From contig NZ_FZOS01000014.1 in NCBI RefSeq assembly GCF_900188165.1, forward strand, positions 1 to 64,000: a stretch of 64,000 nucleotides of DNA. Direction: 5' to 3'. This stretch comes from Edaphosphingomonas laterariae (lineage in GTDB: Bacteria; Pseudomonadota; Alphaproteobacteria; Sphingomonadales; Sphingomonadaceae). Position 1 is the stretch's first letter, and every line of letters begins with the position of its first letter. The notes beneath the pieces are model-generated. The model had not been told where the DNA came from. It ran no database searches and saw only the letters and a list, made by a program, of their open reading frames with translations. Shown here piece after piece: positions 17,004-26,324 of this stretch. Position numbers and translations under genes: made by a program.

Positions 17004-17945
17004 ATGGCGGTGGCGCCGGACCTGATCGATCGCTTCCGCGCGGACCTTGCCGCGCTGGTTGGCTGGCAGGACCATCTTCGCCTCGGCATCGCGGTTTCGG
17101 GTGGGGCCGACAGCCTGGCCCTGTTGCTGATCGCCAGCGAAGCCCTGCCCGACCGCATCGCCGCCGCCACCGTCGATCACGGCCTGCGCGCTGGGGCGGC
17201 CGAAGAAGCCCAATTCGTCGCCGCCATCTGCGCCGAACGCGCCATCCCGCACACGACCTTGACGGTAGCCGTCGAGGCGGCGGGCGACGGCCTTCAGGCG
17301 GCCGCCCGTCACGCGCGCTATGTCGCGCTGGAAGCCTGGCGCCGCGAAAGCGGTCTGTCGCTGGTCGCCACCGCCCATCATGCCGACGATCAGGCCGAAA
17401 CGCTGCTGATGCGCGCCAGCCGTGGCGCCGGCGTCTCCGGCCTTGCTGGCATTCGGGCCGTCAACGGCACGCTCGTCCGCCCGCTGCTCGGCTGGCGGCG
17501 GGCCGAACTTGAGAGCGTCGTCCGGGCGGCCGGGCTCACCTTCGTCGACGATCCATCGAACCGCGACCCGCGTTTCGACCGCAGCCGGATGCGCCAGCTG
17601 CTTGCCGACGCGCCCGACCTCGACGTTGCCGGCCTGGCTTCATCCGCCGCCAATCTTGCCGCCGCAGCGCAAGCGCTCGACTGGGTGGCCGATCGCTTAT
17701 GGATCGAACGGGTGTCGGCCGGGCCTGCGGAGGTGCGAATCGACGCTGCGGAACTGCCTGCGGAACTGGTCCACCGCCTCGTCCGGCGGGCCCTGTCCGT
17801 GCTGGGCTATCAGGGACGGGCCGACAAAATCGCCCCCCTGATTGCCCGACTCAATGCCGGCCAGCCCGCATCGATCGGCGCGATTCTGGCGCGCCCCGGC
17901 GCACACTGGGTGTTTTCACCCGCCCCGCCCCGCCGATTCCCCTGA
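17004..17945 (+). CDS. tilS: tRNA(Ile)-lysidine synthase
   Basis: 313 residues. The PP-loop SGGADS at about 33-38, followed by TVDHGLR and TAHHADDQAET, identifies the N-type ATP-pyrophosphatase that attaches lysine to C34 of the AUA-decoding tRNA-Ile. The C-terminal substrate-recognition extension of long TilS proteins is absent, which is usual for alphaproteobacterial short forms. It begins 13 bases after cpoB and precedes ftsH, a conserved order. Confidence 0.93.
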   Translation: MAVAPDLIDRFRADLAALVGWQDHLRLGIAVSGGADSLALLLIASEALPDRIAAATVDHGLRAGAAEEAQFVAAICAERAIPHTTLTVAVEAAGDGLQAAARHARYVALEAWRRESGLSLVATAHHADDQAETLLMRASRGAGVSGLAGIRAVNGTLVRPLLGWRRAELESVVRAAGLTFVDDPSNRDPRFDRSRMRQLLADAPDLDVAGLASSAANLAAAAQALDWVADRLWIERVSAGPAEVRIDAAELPAELVHRLVRRALSVLGYQGRADKIAPLIARLNAGQPASIGAILARPGAHWVFSPAPPRRFP

Positions 17946-17973
17946 AAATCTGGCCCGAGCGACCCGCGTTGCA

Positions 17974-18001
17974 TTGCCATTAACCGGCAAGCGCCTATCT
18001 T
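17974..18001 (+). promoter_or_regulatory. Candidate sigma-70-type promoter for ftsH
   Basis: TTGCCA at 17974-17979 and TATCTT at 17996-18001 are separated by 16 bases and end 26 bases before the ftsH start. The match is reasonable but unsupported by other evidence; ftsH could also be transcribed from tilS. Confidence 0.3.
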
Positions 18002-18027
18002 GGGGCGAGTAGAAAGGTCGGAGTAGC

Positions 18028-19974
<1,947 letters not shown>

Positions 19975-20004
19975 TCGTCCCCGAAAAGCTTGAGTGATTG
20001 TCTT

Positions 20005-20033
20005 GTCGCCCCGGCCCGTTAGGCTGGGGCGAC
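20005..20033 (+). terminator. Terminator after ftsH
   Basis: GTCGCCCC (20005-20012) pairs with GGGGCGAC (20026-20033), with an extra GCC/GGC inner helix, followed by TTGCTTTT. It lies 30 bases after the ftsH stop and only 8 bases before the ribosome-binding site of the next gene, so read-through could be controlled here. Confidence 0.6.
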
Positions 20034-20053
20034 TTGCTTTTGGGGGATCAGCC

Positions 20054-20647
20054 GTGCCGATTTTCTGCGACGAAAGCGGAGCGCCGGCCACCGGCGCGAT
20101 GACAGTGGCGGCTGTCGCCATTACGGATCAGGGCGCCGAGGCTCTGCTCAGCCGCTTTCACGCCATCACGGGATCAGGCGGAGAACTGAAGGGCAGCCGC
20201 ATCGACATGGCCGAACGCGCGCTGGTCTTCGAATTTCTGGAACGCTTTGGTGGCACTGCCGTGATCAGCGTGGGCAAGCCCGTGCGCGAACCTGGGCACG
20301 ATGCCGGCAAGCTCGATCTCGACACCTATGGTGCATTGCTGGCCGATGCGATCGGCGCGCATTTGCCGGATGCACCGGGCCCGGTGACAGCGTTGGTGGA
20401 CGACGGCCGCTATGATCCCGCGACGCTGGCGCAAATCCGCGGCAGGGTGGAACAATTGATCGATCGCCACGATCCCGCATCATGGGCGGGCCTGCGCGAC
20501 AGCCGGCGCACGGCGGGGATCCAGATCGCGGATGTGATGGCGAACAGCGCCTGGAACGTCGCGATCGGCAGTCCGCGCAGCAAGCGTATCGCTGCCATCA
20601 TGGAGCCGTTCATCGCGAATGGCGTGGTAAGGGTGCGAACGATCTGA
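20054..20647 (+). CDS. DUF3800-type protein
   Basis: 197 residues beginning VPIFCDESG, the DESG acidic start motif of the DUF3800 family, and ending with a TAGIQIADVMANSAWN segment matching the family's conserved GxQxADxxA helix. The family is thought to have an RNase H-like fold and is often near mobile elements, but its biochemical role is not settled. GTG 20054 is chosen because GGGGG lies 8 bases upstream and the DESG motif must be near the N-terminus; a longer frame from 19994 overlaps the ftsH terminator. It is convergent with the small gene at 20723. Confidence 0.78.
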   Translation: MPIFCDESGAPATGAMTVAAVAITDQGAEALLSRFHAITGSGGELKGSRIDMAERALVFEFLERFGGTAVISVGKPVREPGHDAGKLDLDTYGALLADAIGAHLPDAPGPVTALVDDGRYDPATLAQIRGRVEQLIDRHDPASWAGLRDSRRTAGIQIADVMANSAWNVAIGSPRSKRIAAIMEPFIANGVVRVRTI

Positions 20648-20676
20648 AAGCGTCGATCGCGGGTATTCGCTAATCG

Positions 20677-20712
20677 CCTGGCGATCCCGGTGCGAACACC
20701 GGGACCGCCAGG
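20677..20712. terminator. Bidirectional terminator between convergent genes
   Basis: Long near-perfect stem: CCTGGCG (20677-20683) with CGCCAGG (20706-20712), one A/C mismatch, then TCCCGGT with ACCGGGA closing a GCGAAC loop, 14 paired bases in all. It lies between the stop codons of two convergent genes. No long T-run on either side. Confidence 0.6.
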
Positions 20713-20722
20713 AACGACCAGA

Positions 20723-20971
20723 TCAGTTGCTGACCGACTTGTCGTCATCGTCGTCGGCAATGACGACGATGCCGGCGATCACGGCCACAGCGGCCAGACC
20801 GGCGAGGATCAGGCTGGTGCCAGCAAGCTTGCTGTCGTCCTGCGTGGTCGCGCCAGTGCGCTGCACGTTGCCGCCGAGCGACAGCTTGGCAGCCGACGAG
20901 GCGGCCAGAGCCGGCGTCGCAACAGTCATAAGAGCAGCGACCGAAGCCGCCACGAAACCCAACTTCTTCAT
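20723..20971 (-). CDS. Small exported protein with membrane helix and acidic tail
   Basis: 82 residues. Signal peptide 1-23 ending PALAAS, a polar middle (KLSLGGNVQRTGATTQDDSK), one strongly hydrophobic helix (SLILAGLAAVAVIAGIVVIA) and a tail with five consecutive Asp (ADDDDDKSVSN). I recall proteins of this layout as common in sphingomonads, but no function is known. ATG at 20971 was chosen because the signal peptide begins there; the frame extends 11 codons further upstream without support. Confidence 0.7.
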   Translation of the reverse strand: MKKLGFVAASVAALMTVATPALAASSAAKLSLGGNVQRTGATTQDDSKLAGTSLILAGLAAVAVIAGIVVIADDDDDKSVSN

Positions 20972-21190
20972 AACCAATACCTCAAATTCAGCGTCAGCTG
21001 TCATTTAGACCCAGCCCGATTACAGAACTGGCGGGGCTTCGTATCAGGAGAATATAGGAAGCGAAATGCTGTTAGTGCCTACACCGCAAGAAAATTTTGC
21101 GGCGCGCAAATCAGACACAGCTGTTGCGCCCGACGCTCCCAGATTTTCATAAGATCGTCGCGATATTCAATCTGCCAGCACTCACGCAGC

Positions 21191-22108
21191 CTACCTGCCA
21201 ATATCGGCCATGTCGAAAGGCACCGTCTGGTAGATTTCGTTGATCCAGTTGCCGAACAGCAGATGGGCATGGCTGCGCCAGCTGTTGACGGGCGGCCGCG
21301 CCGGATCATCATCGGGGAAGTAGTTCGCCGGCACGCCGATGCCGATTCCGCGCGTCACATCGCGGGCATATTCGTCCGCCAGCGACGCCGTGTCATATTC
21401 GACATGGTTGAACATGTGCAGACCGCCCCGCGCCGCGTCCTCGACAAGGCAAGGCCCCGCTTCGTCGCTTTCCGCCAGGATCGAAAGCCCGGCTACCGCC
21501 GCGATGTCCGTGCGCCGCACCTCGGTCCAGCGGGATACCGGCACGCCGAACCCGTCGGACAGCCCGCGCATATAGGCCGAATCCGGTTCCAGGTTGCGAT
21601 GGCTGAACACGCCGAATGCCTTGGCGGCCAGTTCATGCTTGGGAATGCCATGGAAATGGTGGAGCGCCGCCTGCGCTGCCCAGCAGATCATGAACGATCG
21701 GTGGACATGGGTTTGCGTCCAATCGAAGATCCGACGCAATTCGTCCCAGTAACGCACTTCCTCGAATGGCAGGCGCTCCACCGGCGCGCCGGTGATCACG
21801 AAGCCGTCGAACTGCTCCGAACGCACATCCTCCCACGGGCGATAGAAAGCGGCCATGTGGTCGGCTGCCGTGTTGCGCGGCGTGTGGCTGGTGATCCGCA
21901 CCAGCGTCAATTCCACCTGTAGCGGCGTGGCGCCGATTAGCCGGGCGATCTGCGTCTCCGTGCTGATCTTGTTGGGCATCAGGTTGAGCAACCCGATCCT
22001 CAGCGGCCGGATATCCTGACGGATGGCATCGGTTTCCCGCATAACGACCACGCCTTCCGACTGCAAAGTGCGGAATGCTGGCAGGTCGTCGGGAATCTTG
22101 ATCGGCAT
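21191..22108 (-). CDS. metA: Homoserine O-acyltransferase of the MetA family (probably acetyl-CoA-using)
   Basis: 305 residues, full MetA length. Catalytic Cys142 in [12 protein letters not shown], and the dyad His235/Glu237 in MFNHVEYD, are at the positions of the E. coli enzyme. Residue 111 is Glu ([14 protein letters not shown]), whereas the succinyl-specific E. coli enzyme has Gly; published work on MetA enzymes ties Glu111 to acetyl-CoA use, so the product is probably O-acetylhomoserine even though such genes are usually named homoserine O-succinyltransferase. First committed step of methionine synthesis. ATG 22108 has AAGGA 7 bases upstream, inside a hairpin; a SAM-riboswitch-like leader precedes it. 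Confidence 0.93.
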   Translation of the reverse strand: MPIKIPDDLPAFRTLQSEGVVVMRETDAIRQDIRPLRIGLLNLMPNKISTETQIARLIGATPLQVELTLVRITSHTPRNTAADHMAAFYRPWEDVRSEQFDGFVITGAPVERLPFEEVRYWDELRRIFDWTQTHVHRSFMICWAAQAALHHFHGIPKHELAAKAFGVFSHRNLEPDSAYMRGLSDGFGVPVSRWTEVRRTDIAAVAGLSILAESDEAGPCLVEDAARGGLHMFNHVEYDTASLADEYARDVTRGIGIGVPANYFPDDDPARPPVNSWRSHAHLLFGNWINEIYQTVPFDMADIGR

Positions 22109-22112
22109 GTGC

Positions 22113-22138
22113 GCGTCCTTGTGCGGTGAGACGGACGC
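22113..22138 (-). promoter_or_regulatory. Ribosome-binding-site-sequestering hairpin of the metA leader
   Basis: On the minus strand GCGTCC (22138-22133) pairs with GGACGC (22118-22113) around a 14-base loop. The metA Shine-Dalgarno AAGGA (22120-22116) lies largely in the 3' arm, so folding would block translation. This is the likely expression platform of the upstream aptamer. Confidence 0.5.
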
Positions 22139-22171
22139 TTGGTGGCTTGATCCGCTTGGTTGCCGGTCGGG

Positions 22172-22251
22172 CCACATCCTCCCGAAAAGGGAGTGCCACC
22201 TTGCCCGGAAAGGCAGGTTGGCGTTGGGCGTCGCCCCAACTCTTGATGTGG
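22172..22251 (-). ncRNA. SAM-I-like riboswitch aptamer upstream of metA
   Basis: Read on the minus strand, the element has P1 CCACATC (22251-22245) with GATGTGG (22178-22172), the conserved ATCAAGAG just after the 5' arm, a short P2 GTTGGG/CCCAAC, then GCCAACC, P3 TGCC/GGCA, AGGTGGCA in the place of the GGUGCUAA joining segment, and P4 CTCCC/GGGAG directly abutting P1. Order and spacing are those of the SAM-I superfamily core. P2 is shorter than in classical S-boxes and has no obvious kink-turn, so a SAM-I/IV-type variant is plausible. SAM-II, the usual alphaproteobacterial class, does not fit. Its position 64 bases before metA supports feedback control. Confidence 0.72.
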
Positions 22252-22349
22252 GGTGACTTCTATTGCGCCGGCGCGGCTTTTGCAATCACCCTCGTCGCCA
22301 TTGAAACGAGGCCCGCACACGCCACATCGGCTGGATCGGAGACATCTCC

Positions 22350-22727
22350 ATGTCCGTCGAACTCAACCACACGATCATCTGGTGCCACGACAACAAGGCA
22401 TCGTCCGCCTTCCTGGCCGATCTGCTCGGCCTGCCGCCGCCGCGCCCCTTCGCCCATTTCATGGTCGTCGATCTCGCCAACCACGTCTCGCTCGATTTCA
22501 TGGAGAAAGACGGGCCTGTATCAACCCAGCATTACGCCTTTCTGGTCGGCGAGGCGGAGTTCGACGCCGCCTTCGACCGGATCAAGGCGCTAGACCTCGA
22601 CTATTGGGCCGACCCTGCCCGCACCCGGCCGGGTGAGATCAACCGCCATGACGGCGGGCGCGGCGTTTATTTCCCCGATCCCGACGGGCATCTGCTGGAA
22701 ATCATCACCCGCCCCTATGGCGGCTGA
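22350..22727 (+). CDS. VOC (glyoxalase/dioxygenase superfamily) protein
   Basis: 125 residues with the paired beta-alpha-beta-beta-beta fold of the vicinal-oxygen-chelate superfamily: VELNHTIIWCHDNKASSAFLADLLGL at the start and GRGVYFPDPDGHLLEIITRP at the end, the latter carrying the conserved Asp-Pro-Asp-Gly-His and metal-ligand Glu. The early His (LNHTII) is the first metal ligand. Substrate unknown. It is divergent from metA and convergent with the SMR gene, with only two bases between the stop codons. Confidence 0.85.
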   Translation: MSVELNHTIIWCHDNKASSAFLADLLGLPPPRPFAHFMVVDLANHVSLDFMEKDGPVSTQHYAFLVGEAEFDAAFDRIKALDLDYWADPARTRPGEINRHDGGRGVYFPDPDGHLLEIITRPYGG

Positions 22728-22729
22728 AT

Positions 22730-23050
22730 TCAGGCCTGCGCGAAGAATTTGGTGCCCATCACGCCGATCACGATCAGCGCCATGAACGCCGCCTGCGCCG
22801 CATTCACCTTCTCACCGAACAATATGACGCCGAAGATGATTACGCCGACGGCGCCCAGCCCCGTCCAGATCGCATAGGCCGTACCCGCCGAAAGCCCCCG
22901 CATCGCGAGCGCCAGCAGACCCATGTTGACGAAACTCAACGTCACCGGGACAACCGATGCCTGCCAACTGCCCTGAACCGCCGCCCATTTCAGGCTGAGC
23001 GCCCAGCAAATTTCAGTGATCACGGCGATGCCGAGGATGACCCATGCCAT
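22730..23050 (-). CDS. SMR-family multidrug/guanidinium-type exporter (SugE-like)
   Basis: 106 residues, four predicted membrane helices, the size of small multidrug resistance proteins. The essential membrane-embedded glutamate is Glu13 in VITEICWALSLKW, and GTAYAIWTGLGAVGVIIFG is the family signature in helices 3-4. The sequence is nearer to the SugE/Gdx branch than to EmrE by eye. It would exchange a small cation for protons across the inner membrane. ATG 23050 was chosen; the upstream extension lacks family sequence. No guanidine riboswitch could be recognised upstream. Confidence 0.85.
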   Translation of the reverse strand: MAWVILGIAVITEICWALSLKWAAVQGSWQASVVPVTLSFVNMGLLALAMRGLSAGTAYAIWTGLGAVGVIIFGVILFGEKVNAAQAAFMALIVIGVMGTKFFAQA

Positions 23051-23165
23051 CGGATTGCTCCTGTCGATGGGCTCGGACTGGATGTGCCGCCGCCGGAAAC
23101 CCACAAGAGACGGACGCGCGCGGCTCCCTATCGCCTGCCACCCCATATTGTCCAGCGTGAGTGGC

Positions 23166-23693
23166 CTATCGCTCCATCAGGCGCGGCATCAGTTCCACGA
23201 AGTTGCAGGGGCGATGGCGGCTGTCGAGTTGCGACGCGAGGATCCCGTCCCACCCATCCTTCACCGCGCCGGTGGAGCCGGGCAGCGCGAACAGATAGGT
23301 GCCCCGCGCAACGCCGGCGCAAGCGCGCGACTGGATGGTGGACGTGCCGATCGTCTGAAAACTGAGCCAGCGAAACAGTTCGCCAAACCCCGGTATCTCC
23401 TTGTCCCACACGCGCGCCAGTGCCTCGGGCGTCACATCCCGCCCCGTCACGCCGGTGCCGCCCGTCGTGATCACGCAATCCACCTGCGGATCGTCGATCC
23501 AGCCATGCAGGCGCGCCACGATCAGATCGATCTCGTCCCTGACGATCGCGCGCTGGGCGAGGACATGGCCCGCGCCTTCCAGCCGTGCCACCAATGTGTC
23601 GCCGGACCGGTCTTCCGCCAGATCGCGCGTGTCGGAAATCGTCAGGACAGCGATACGGACGGGCTTGAACGTCCGCCCTTCGTCAATCGGCAC
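23166..23693 (-). CDS. moaB: Molybdenum cofactor biosynthesis protein B
   Basis: 175 residues of the MoaB/Mog fold: [13 protein letters not shown] at the start, [18 protein letters not shown] as the molybdopterin-binding signature, and [16 protein letters not shown] near the end. Members adenylylate molybdopterin (MogA-type activity) before molybdate insertion. Start is GTG 23693, inside the last codons of the transglycosylase gene (11-base overlap), implying translational coupling. Molybdopterin genes also occur at 59801-62321. Confidence 0.92.
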   Translation of the reverse strand: MPIDEGRTFKPVRIAVLTISDTRDLAEDRSGDTLVARLEGAGHVLAQRAIVRDEIDLIVARLHGWIDDPQVDCVITTGGTGVTGRDVTPEALARVWDKEIPGFGELFRWLSFQTIGTSTIQSRACAGVARGTYLFALPGSTGAVKDGWDGILASQLDSRHRPCNFVELMPRLMER

Positions 23694-25452
23694 TCGCGAC
23701 CCCGCTGATCGGATCGAGCCGCACCGCCGTTCGGCCCGGCATGCCGGGGAAGCGCGGCCACATGCCCTGCGCCATCGCCTTCAAGCTCGCCGATTGTTCG
23801 CCGGCCTGCCGCTGATACATCCAATAGTTGCGCAGCACGATCGCAACATAAGCGCGCGTCTCGCGGAACGGGATGGATTCGATGAACAGCAGCGGATCGC
23901 CATTGTCGCGCCGGCGATCGTTCCAGCGCTGAACGGAGCCCGGCCCCGCATTATAGGCCGCGATCACCTTGGGCAGCAGCCCGCCGGTTGCCGAAAAATC
24001 GCGCAATTCTTCCAGATAGAATTGCCCATATTCGATATTGGTGCGCGGATCGTTCAGGCTGCCGACGCTCTCACCCTTGCGCCGCGCGATCTGCGCCGCC
24101 GTTCCCGGCATCACCTGCATCAGGCCGCGCGCGCCCGCCGGGCTCACCGCATCGGCGCGGAACTGCGATTCCTGCAGCGCATGGGCGAAGACCAGCGACT
24201 TATCGACGCGCCAGCCGCCCTGCGGATTCCAGCCGGGCGCCGGATAGCGGCTCGCCATCGAAACCCGCGCGCCGACCGGCCCGTTCTGCGACAGCCAGAT
24301 CTGCGTCGACGGAAGGTTCAGCCGCGCGGCAAGGTGCATCAGCGCCTCATGGTCGTTGCAATCGCCGATCTTCGCCTGATAGCGCAGCACGCTATCCGCC
24401 ATGTCGGTTTCGCCGATTTCCGCCAGCGCCGCCGCCACACGCGCATTGCCGCGCTTCGAAATCGTCGTCCAGTCGGCTTGGATGAAGCCTGGCCGCACAT
24501 CGGGGGCCGGCGTCGCGCGGCCCAATGCCGCGTCGGCCATCAGGCCATAAAAGGTCTCGCTCATCCGCGCCGCGCTGCGCAAACGGGCCTGCACCTTTTC
24601 CGGCCGGCCACAGCTCATGTCGGCGCGCGCGGCCCAGAACAGGCCCGCCGCCATCATCTCGGGATCGCGCGAACGCGATGCGACCGTGCCGAACGCGTCC
24701 GACGCCGCCGCGCAATCGCGCTGTCGCCATGCCGCCAGCCCGGCAACCCAATTGGCTTCGACCACCCAGTCGCCATAACCCGCCTGCGCCGGCGTCGCGA
24801 CGCGGCGGGCGGCGGCGTCATCGCCGACCAGAAAATAGGCCCAGGCCACGCGCTGCTGCCATTCGGTGCGCGCCTCGGGCGTCAGCATGTCGGCGCTGGC
24901 CGAAAGCAGCGCCTCCGCCTCGGCCGCGCGATCGTCGCGCAACAGAGGCTGGATGCGCTGGGCCAGCGAAGCCGCCGCCGCATCGCTGCGCAACGATCGC
25001 GCCGTGGCGCGGCGCGGCGCGGCCGGCAGCCGCCGCATATCCTGCTGCACCGGCAGTGTCGGCAGTGCCGTCTCGCCTCGGCCCTGCAGGATACGGACGA
25101 TCGCGGCCGCCTGCGGCAATTCGGGATTGGCCTCGATCAGCGCGATCAACTGGCTGCTTTCCACCTTGGGCGAACCCTTGGCGAGATAGAGTTCGGCCCG
25201 GGCATAGGGCGTGAGCAGCCCGCTTGGCATCGCATCGAGCCGCGCCGCCGCATTATCCCATTCGCCACCGCGGATCGCGGCAAAGGCCGCCCGGTAATTG
25301 GAGCGTTGCTGCGCATCGAGCTGGGTTGGGACCGCACCGACAGGCGGCGCCTTCAGGCCGATGGCCGGCGGGGTCAGCGCCTCGGTCGCGGCGAGTGCCG
25401 GGCCTGCGACGCTCAGCGCCAGTGCACAGGCAAGTGCTCGGACGGGGGTCAA
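23683..25452 (-). CDS. Soluble lytic murein transglycosylase (Slt-like)
   Basis: 589 residues: signal peptide (1-22, ending PALAAT), a long alpha-superhelical region built of Ala-rich helices (about 40-420), and a C-terminal goose-lysozyme-like SLT domain. The catalytic glutamate is in [10 protein letters not shown], followed by [16 protein letters not shown] and [15 protein letters not shown], all family motifs. It cleaves the peptidoglycan glycan strand to 1,6-anhydro products in the periplasm. The start is TTG 25452 in a TTGA overlap with the upstream glycosylase stop. Confidence 0.9.
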   Translation of the reverse strand: MTPVRALACALALSVAGPALAATEALTPPAIGLKAPPVGAVPTQLDAQQRSNYRAAFAAIRGGEWDNAAARLDAMPSGLLTPYARAELYLAKGSPKVESSQLIALIEANPELPQAAAIVRILQGRGETALPTLPVQQDMRRLPAAPRRATARSLRSDAAAASLAQRIQPLLRDDRAAEAEALLSASADMLTPEARTEWQQRVAWAYFLVGDDAAARRVATPAQAGYGDWVVEANWVAGLAAWRQRDCAAASDAFGTVASRSRDPEMMAAGLFWAARADMSCGRPEKVQARLRSAARMSETFYGLMADAALGRATPAPDVRPGFIQADWTTISKRGNARVAAALAEIGETDMADSVLRYQAKIGDCNDHEALMHLAARLNLPSTQIWLSQNGPVGARVSMASRYPAPGWNPQGGWRVDKSLVFAHALQESQFRADAVSPAGARGLMQVMPGTAAQIARRKGESVGSLNDPRTNIEYGQFYLEELRDFSATGGLLPKVIAAYNAGPGSVQRWNDRRRDNGDPLLFIESIPFRETRAYVAIVLRNYWMYQRQAGEQSASLKAMAQGMWPRFPGMPGRTAVRLDPISGVASAD

Positions 25453-26150
25453 CGGCTCAACTCCTCAAGCAACAGGCGCAAATCCTTCCAGGCATCCGCC
25501 TTGCGGGCGGGTTGCTGGAGCAGGAAGCGCGGATGGAAGGTCGCGATCACCGGCACATTATGCCCCTCGCGGTTAAGCTGGTGTACGCGGCCACGCGCCT
25601 CCGCAAGACTCATCCCGAGAAATGCACGGCTTGCCGCGTCACCCAACACCAATAGCATGCGGGGGGCGGCAAGATCGACATGGCGATGCGCTATTTCGGT
25701 CCAACGGCCGAGCGCGCCTGCCTGCGGGCGGCCACCCGGCACGCGCGCCGGCGTCATCGCGGCAAGATAGATCGACGCGCGGTCGCGGCCGATCGCAGCG
25801 AGCATCCGATCGAACAGGCGCCCCGCCTCACCGGCAACCAGTTGGCCCGCCTCGGCATCGCCGGCCTCCGGCTGATCGGTGATCAGCATCAGGCCTGACG
25901 CTACGGCACCCTCGGGCAACAGCCGCCCGTCGGGGCGGCCGAAGATCGCGTCTTCGGCATAAAGCGCATGGATGGCTTCCAGCGAATCAATCGCCGGCCG
26001 CTTGCTCGCAGCTTGCGCATTCGCGGCGTCGATGGTGGTGGTGACGGCGGCACGGGGCGGCGCCAGCCAGTCACGCGGCTGATCGTCGACCAGCACGTCG
26101 ACGCCGGCCTCGCTCCACCAGTCGAGCGCGCTCAACACGTCGCTGGTCAT
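25449..26150 (-). CDS. Uracil-DNA glycosylase superfamily protein (family 4-like)
   Basis: 233 residues. The C-terminal part has the UDG-superfamily layout: LMLITDQPEAGDAEAGQLVAGEAG in place of the usual motif A, MTPARVPGGRPQ, MLLVLGDAASRAFLG and VIATFHPRFLLQQPARK with the motif-B His-Pro. Family 4 enzymes hold a 4Fe-4S cluster through four cysteines; none is evident here, so this is a diverged member whose activity is uncertain. The start ATG 26150 was preferred over a GTG at 26204 because LDWWSEAGVDVLV resembles the usual N-terminus. Overlaps the transglycosylase start by 4 bases. Confidence 0.75.
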   Translation of the reverse strand: MTSDVLSALDWWSEAGVDVLVDDQPRDWLAPPRAAVTTTIDAANAQAASKRPAIDSLEAIHALYAEDAIFGRPDGRLLPEGAVASGLMLITDQPEAGDAEAGQLVAGEAGRLFDRMLAAIGRDRASIYLAAMTPARVPGGRPQAGALGRWTEIAHRHVDLAAPRMLLVLGDAASRAFLGMSLAEARGRVHQLNREGHNVPVIATFHPRFLLQQPARKADAWKDLRLLLEELSR

Positions 26151-26324
26151 CGAACGGACCAGCCCGTCTTGGCCCCAAAAAACAATATCTGTGCCCTTCC
26201 CCACATGTCTAACATAAGCTCCCTAGTTGACGGCCGGGTCAATCCAAGGCCATCGGCTTTCTGGCTGGACCGTTCGCGCTATGCGGTAATTGGACGGAAC
26301 GAGCGCGAAAGGAAGGACTGAGTA

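Noticed and set aside
22109-22260. SAM-II riboswitch for metA
   Set aside because: The SAM-II pseudoknot consensus is not present; the order of helices and ATCAAGAG fit SAM-I instead.
23051-23165. Guanidine riboswitch upstream of the SMR exporter
   Set aside because: No paired ACGR-loop hairpins or other recognisable guanidine aptamer elements were found.
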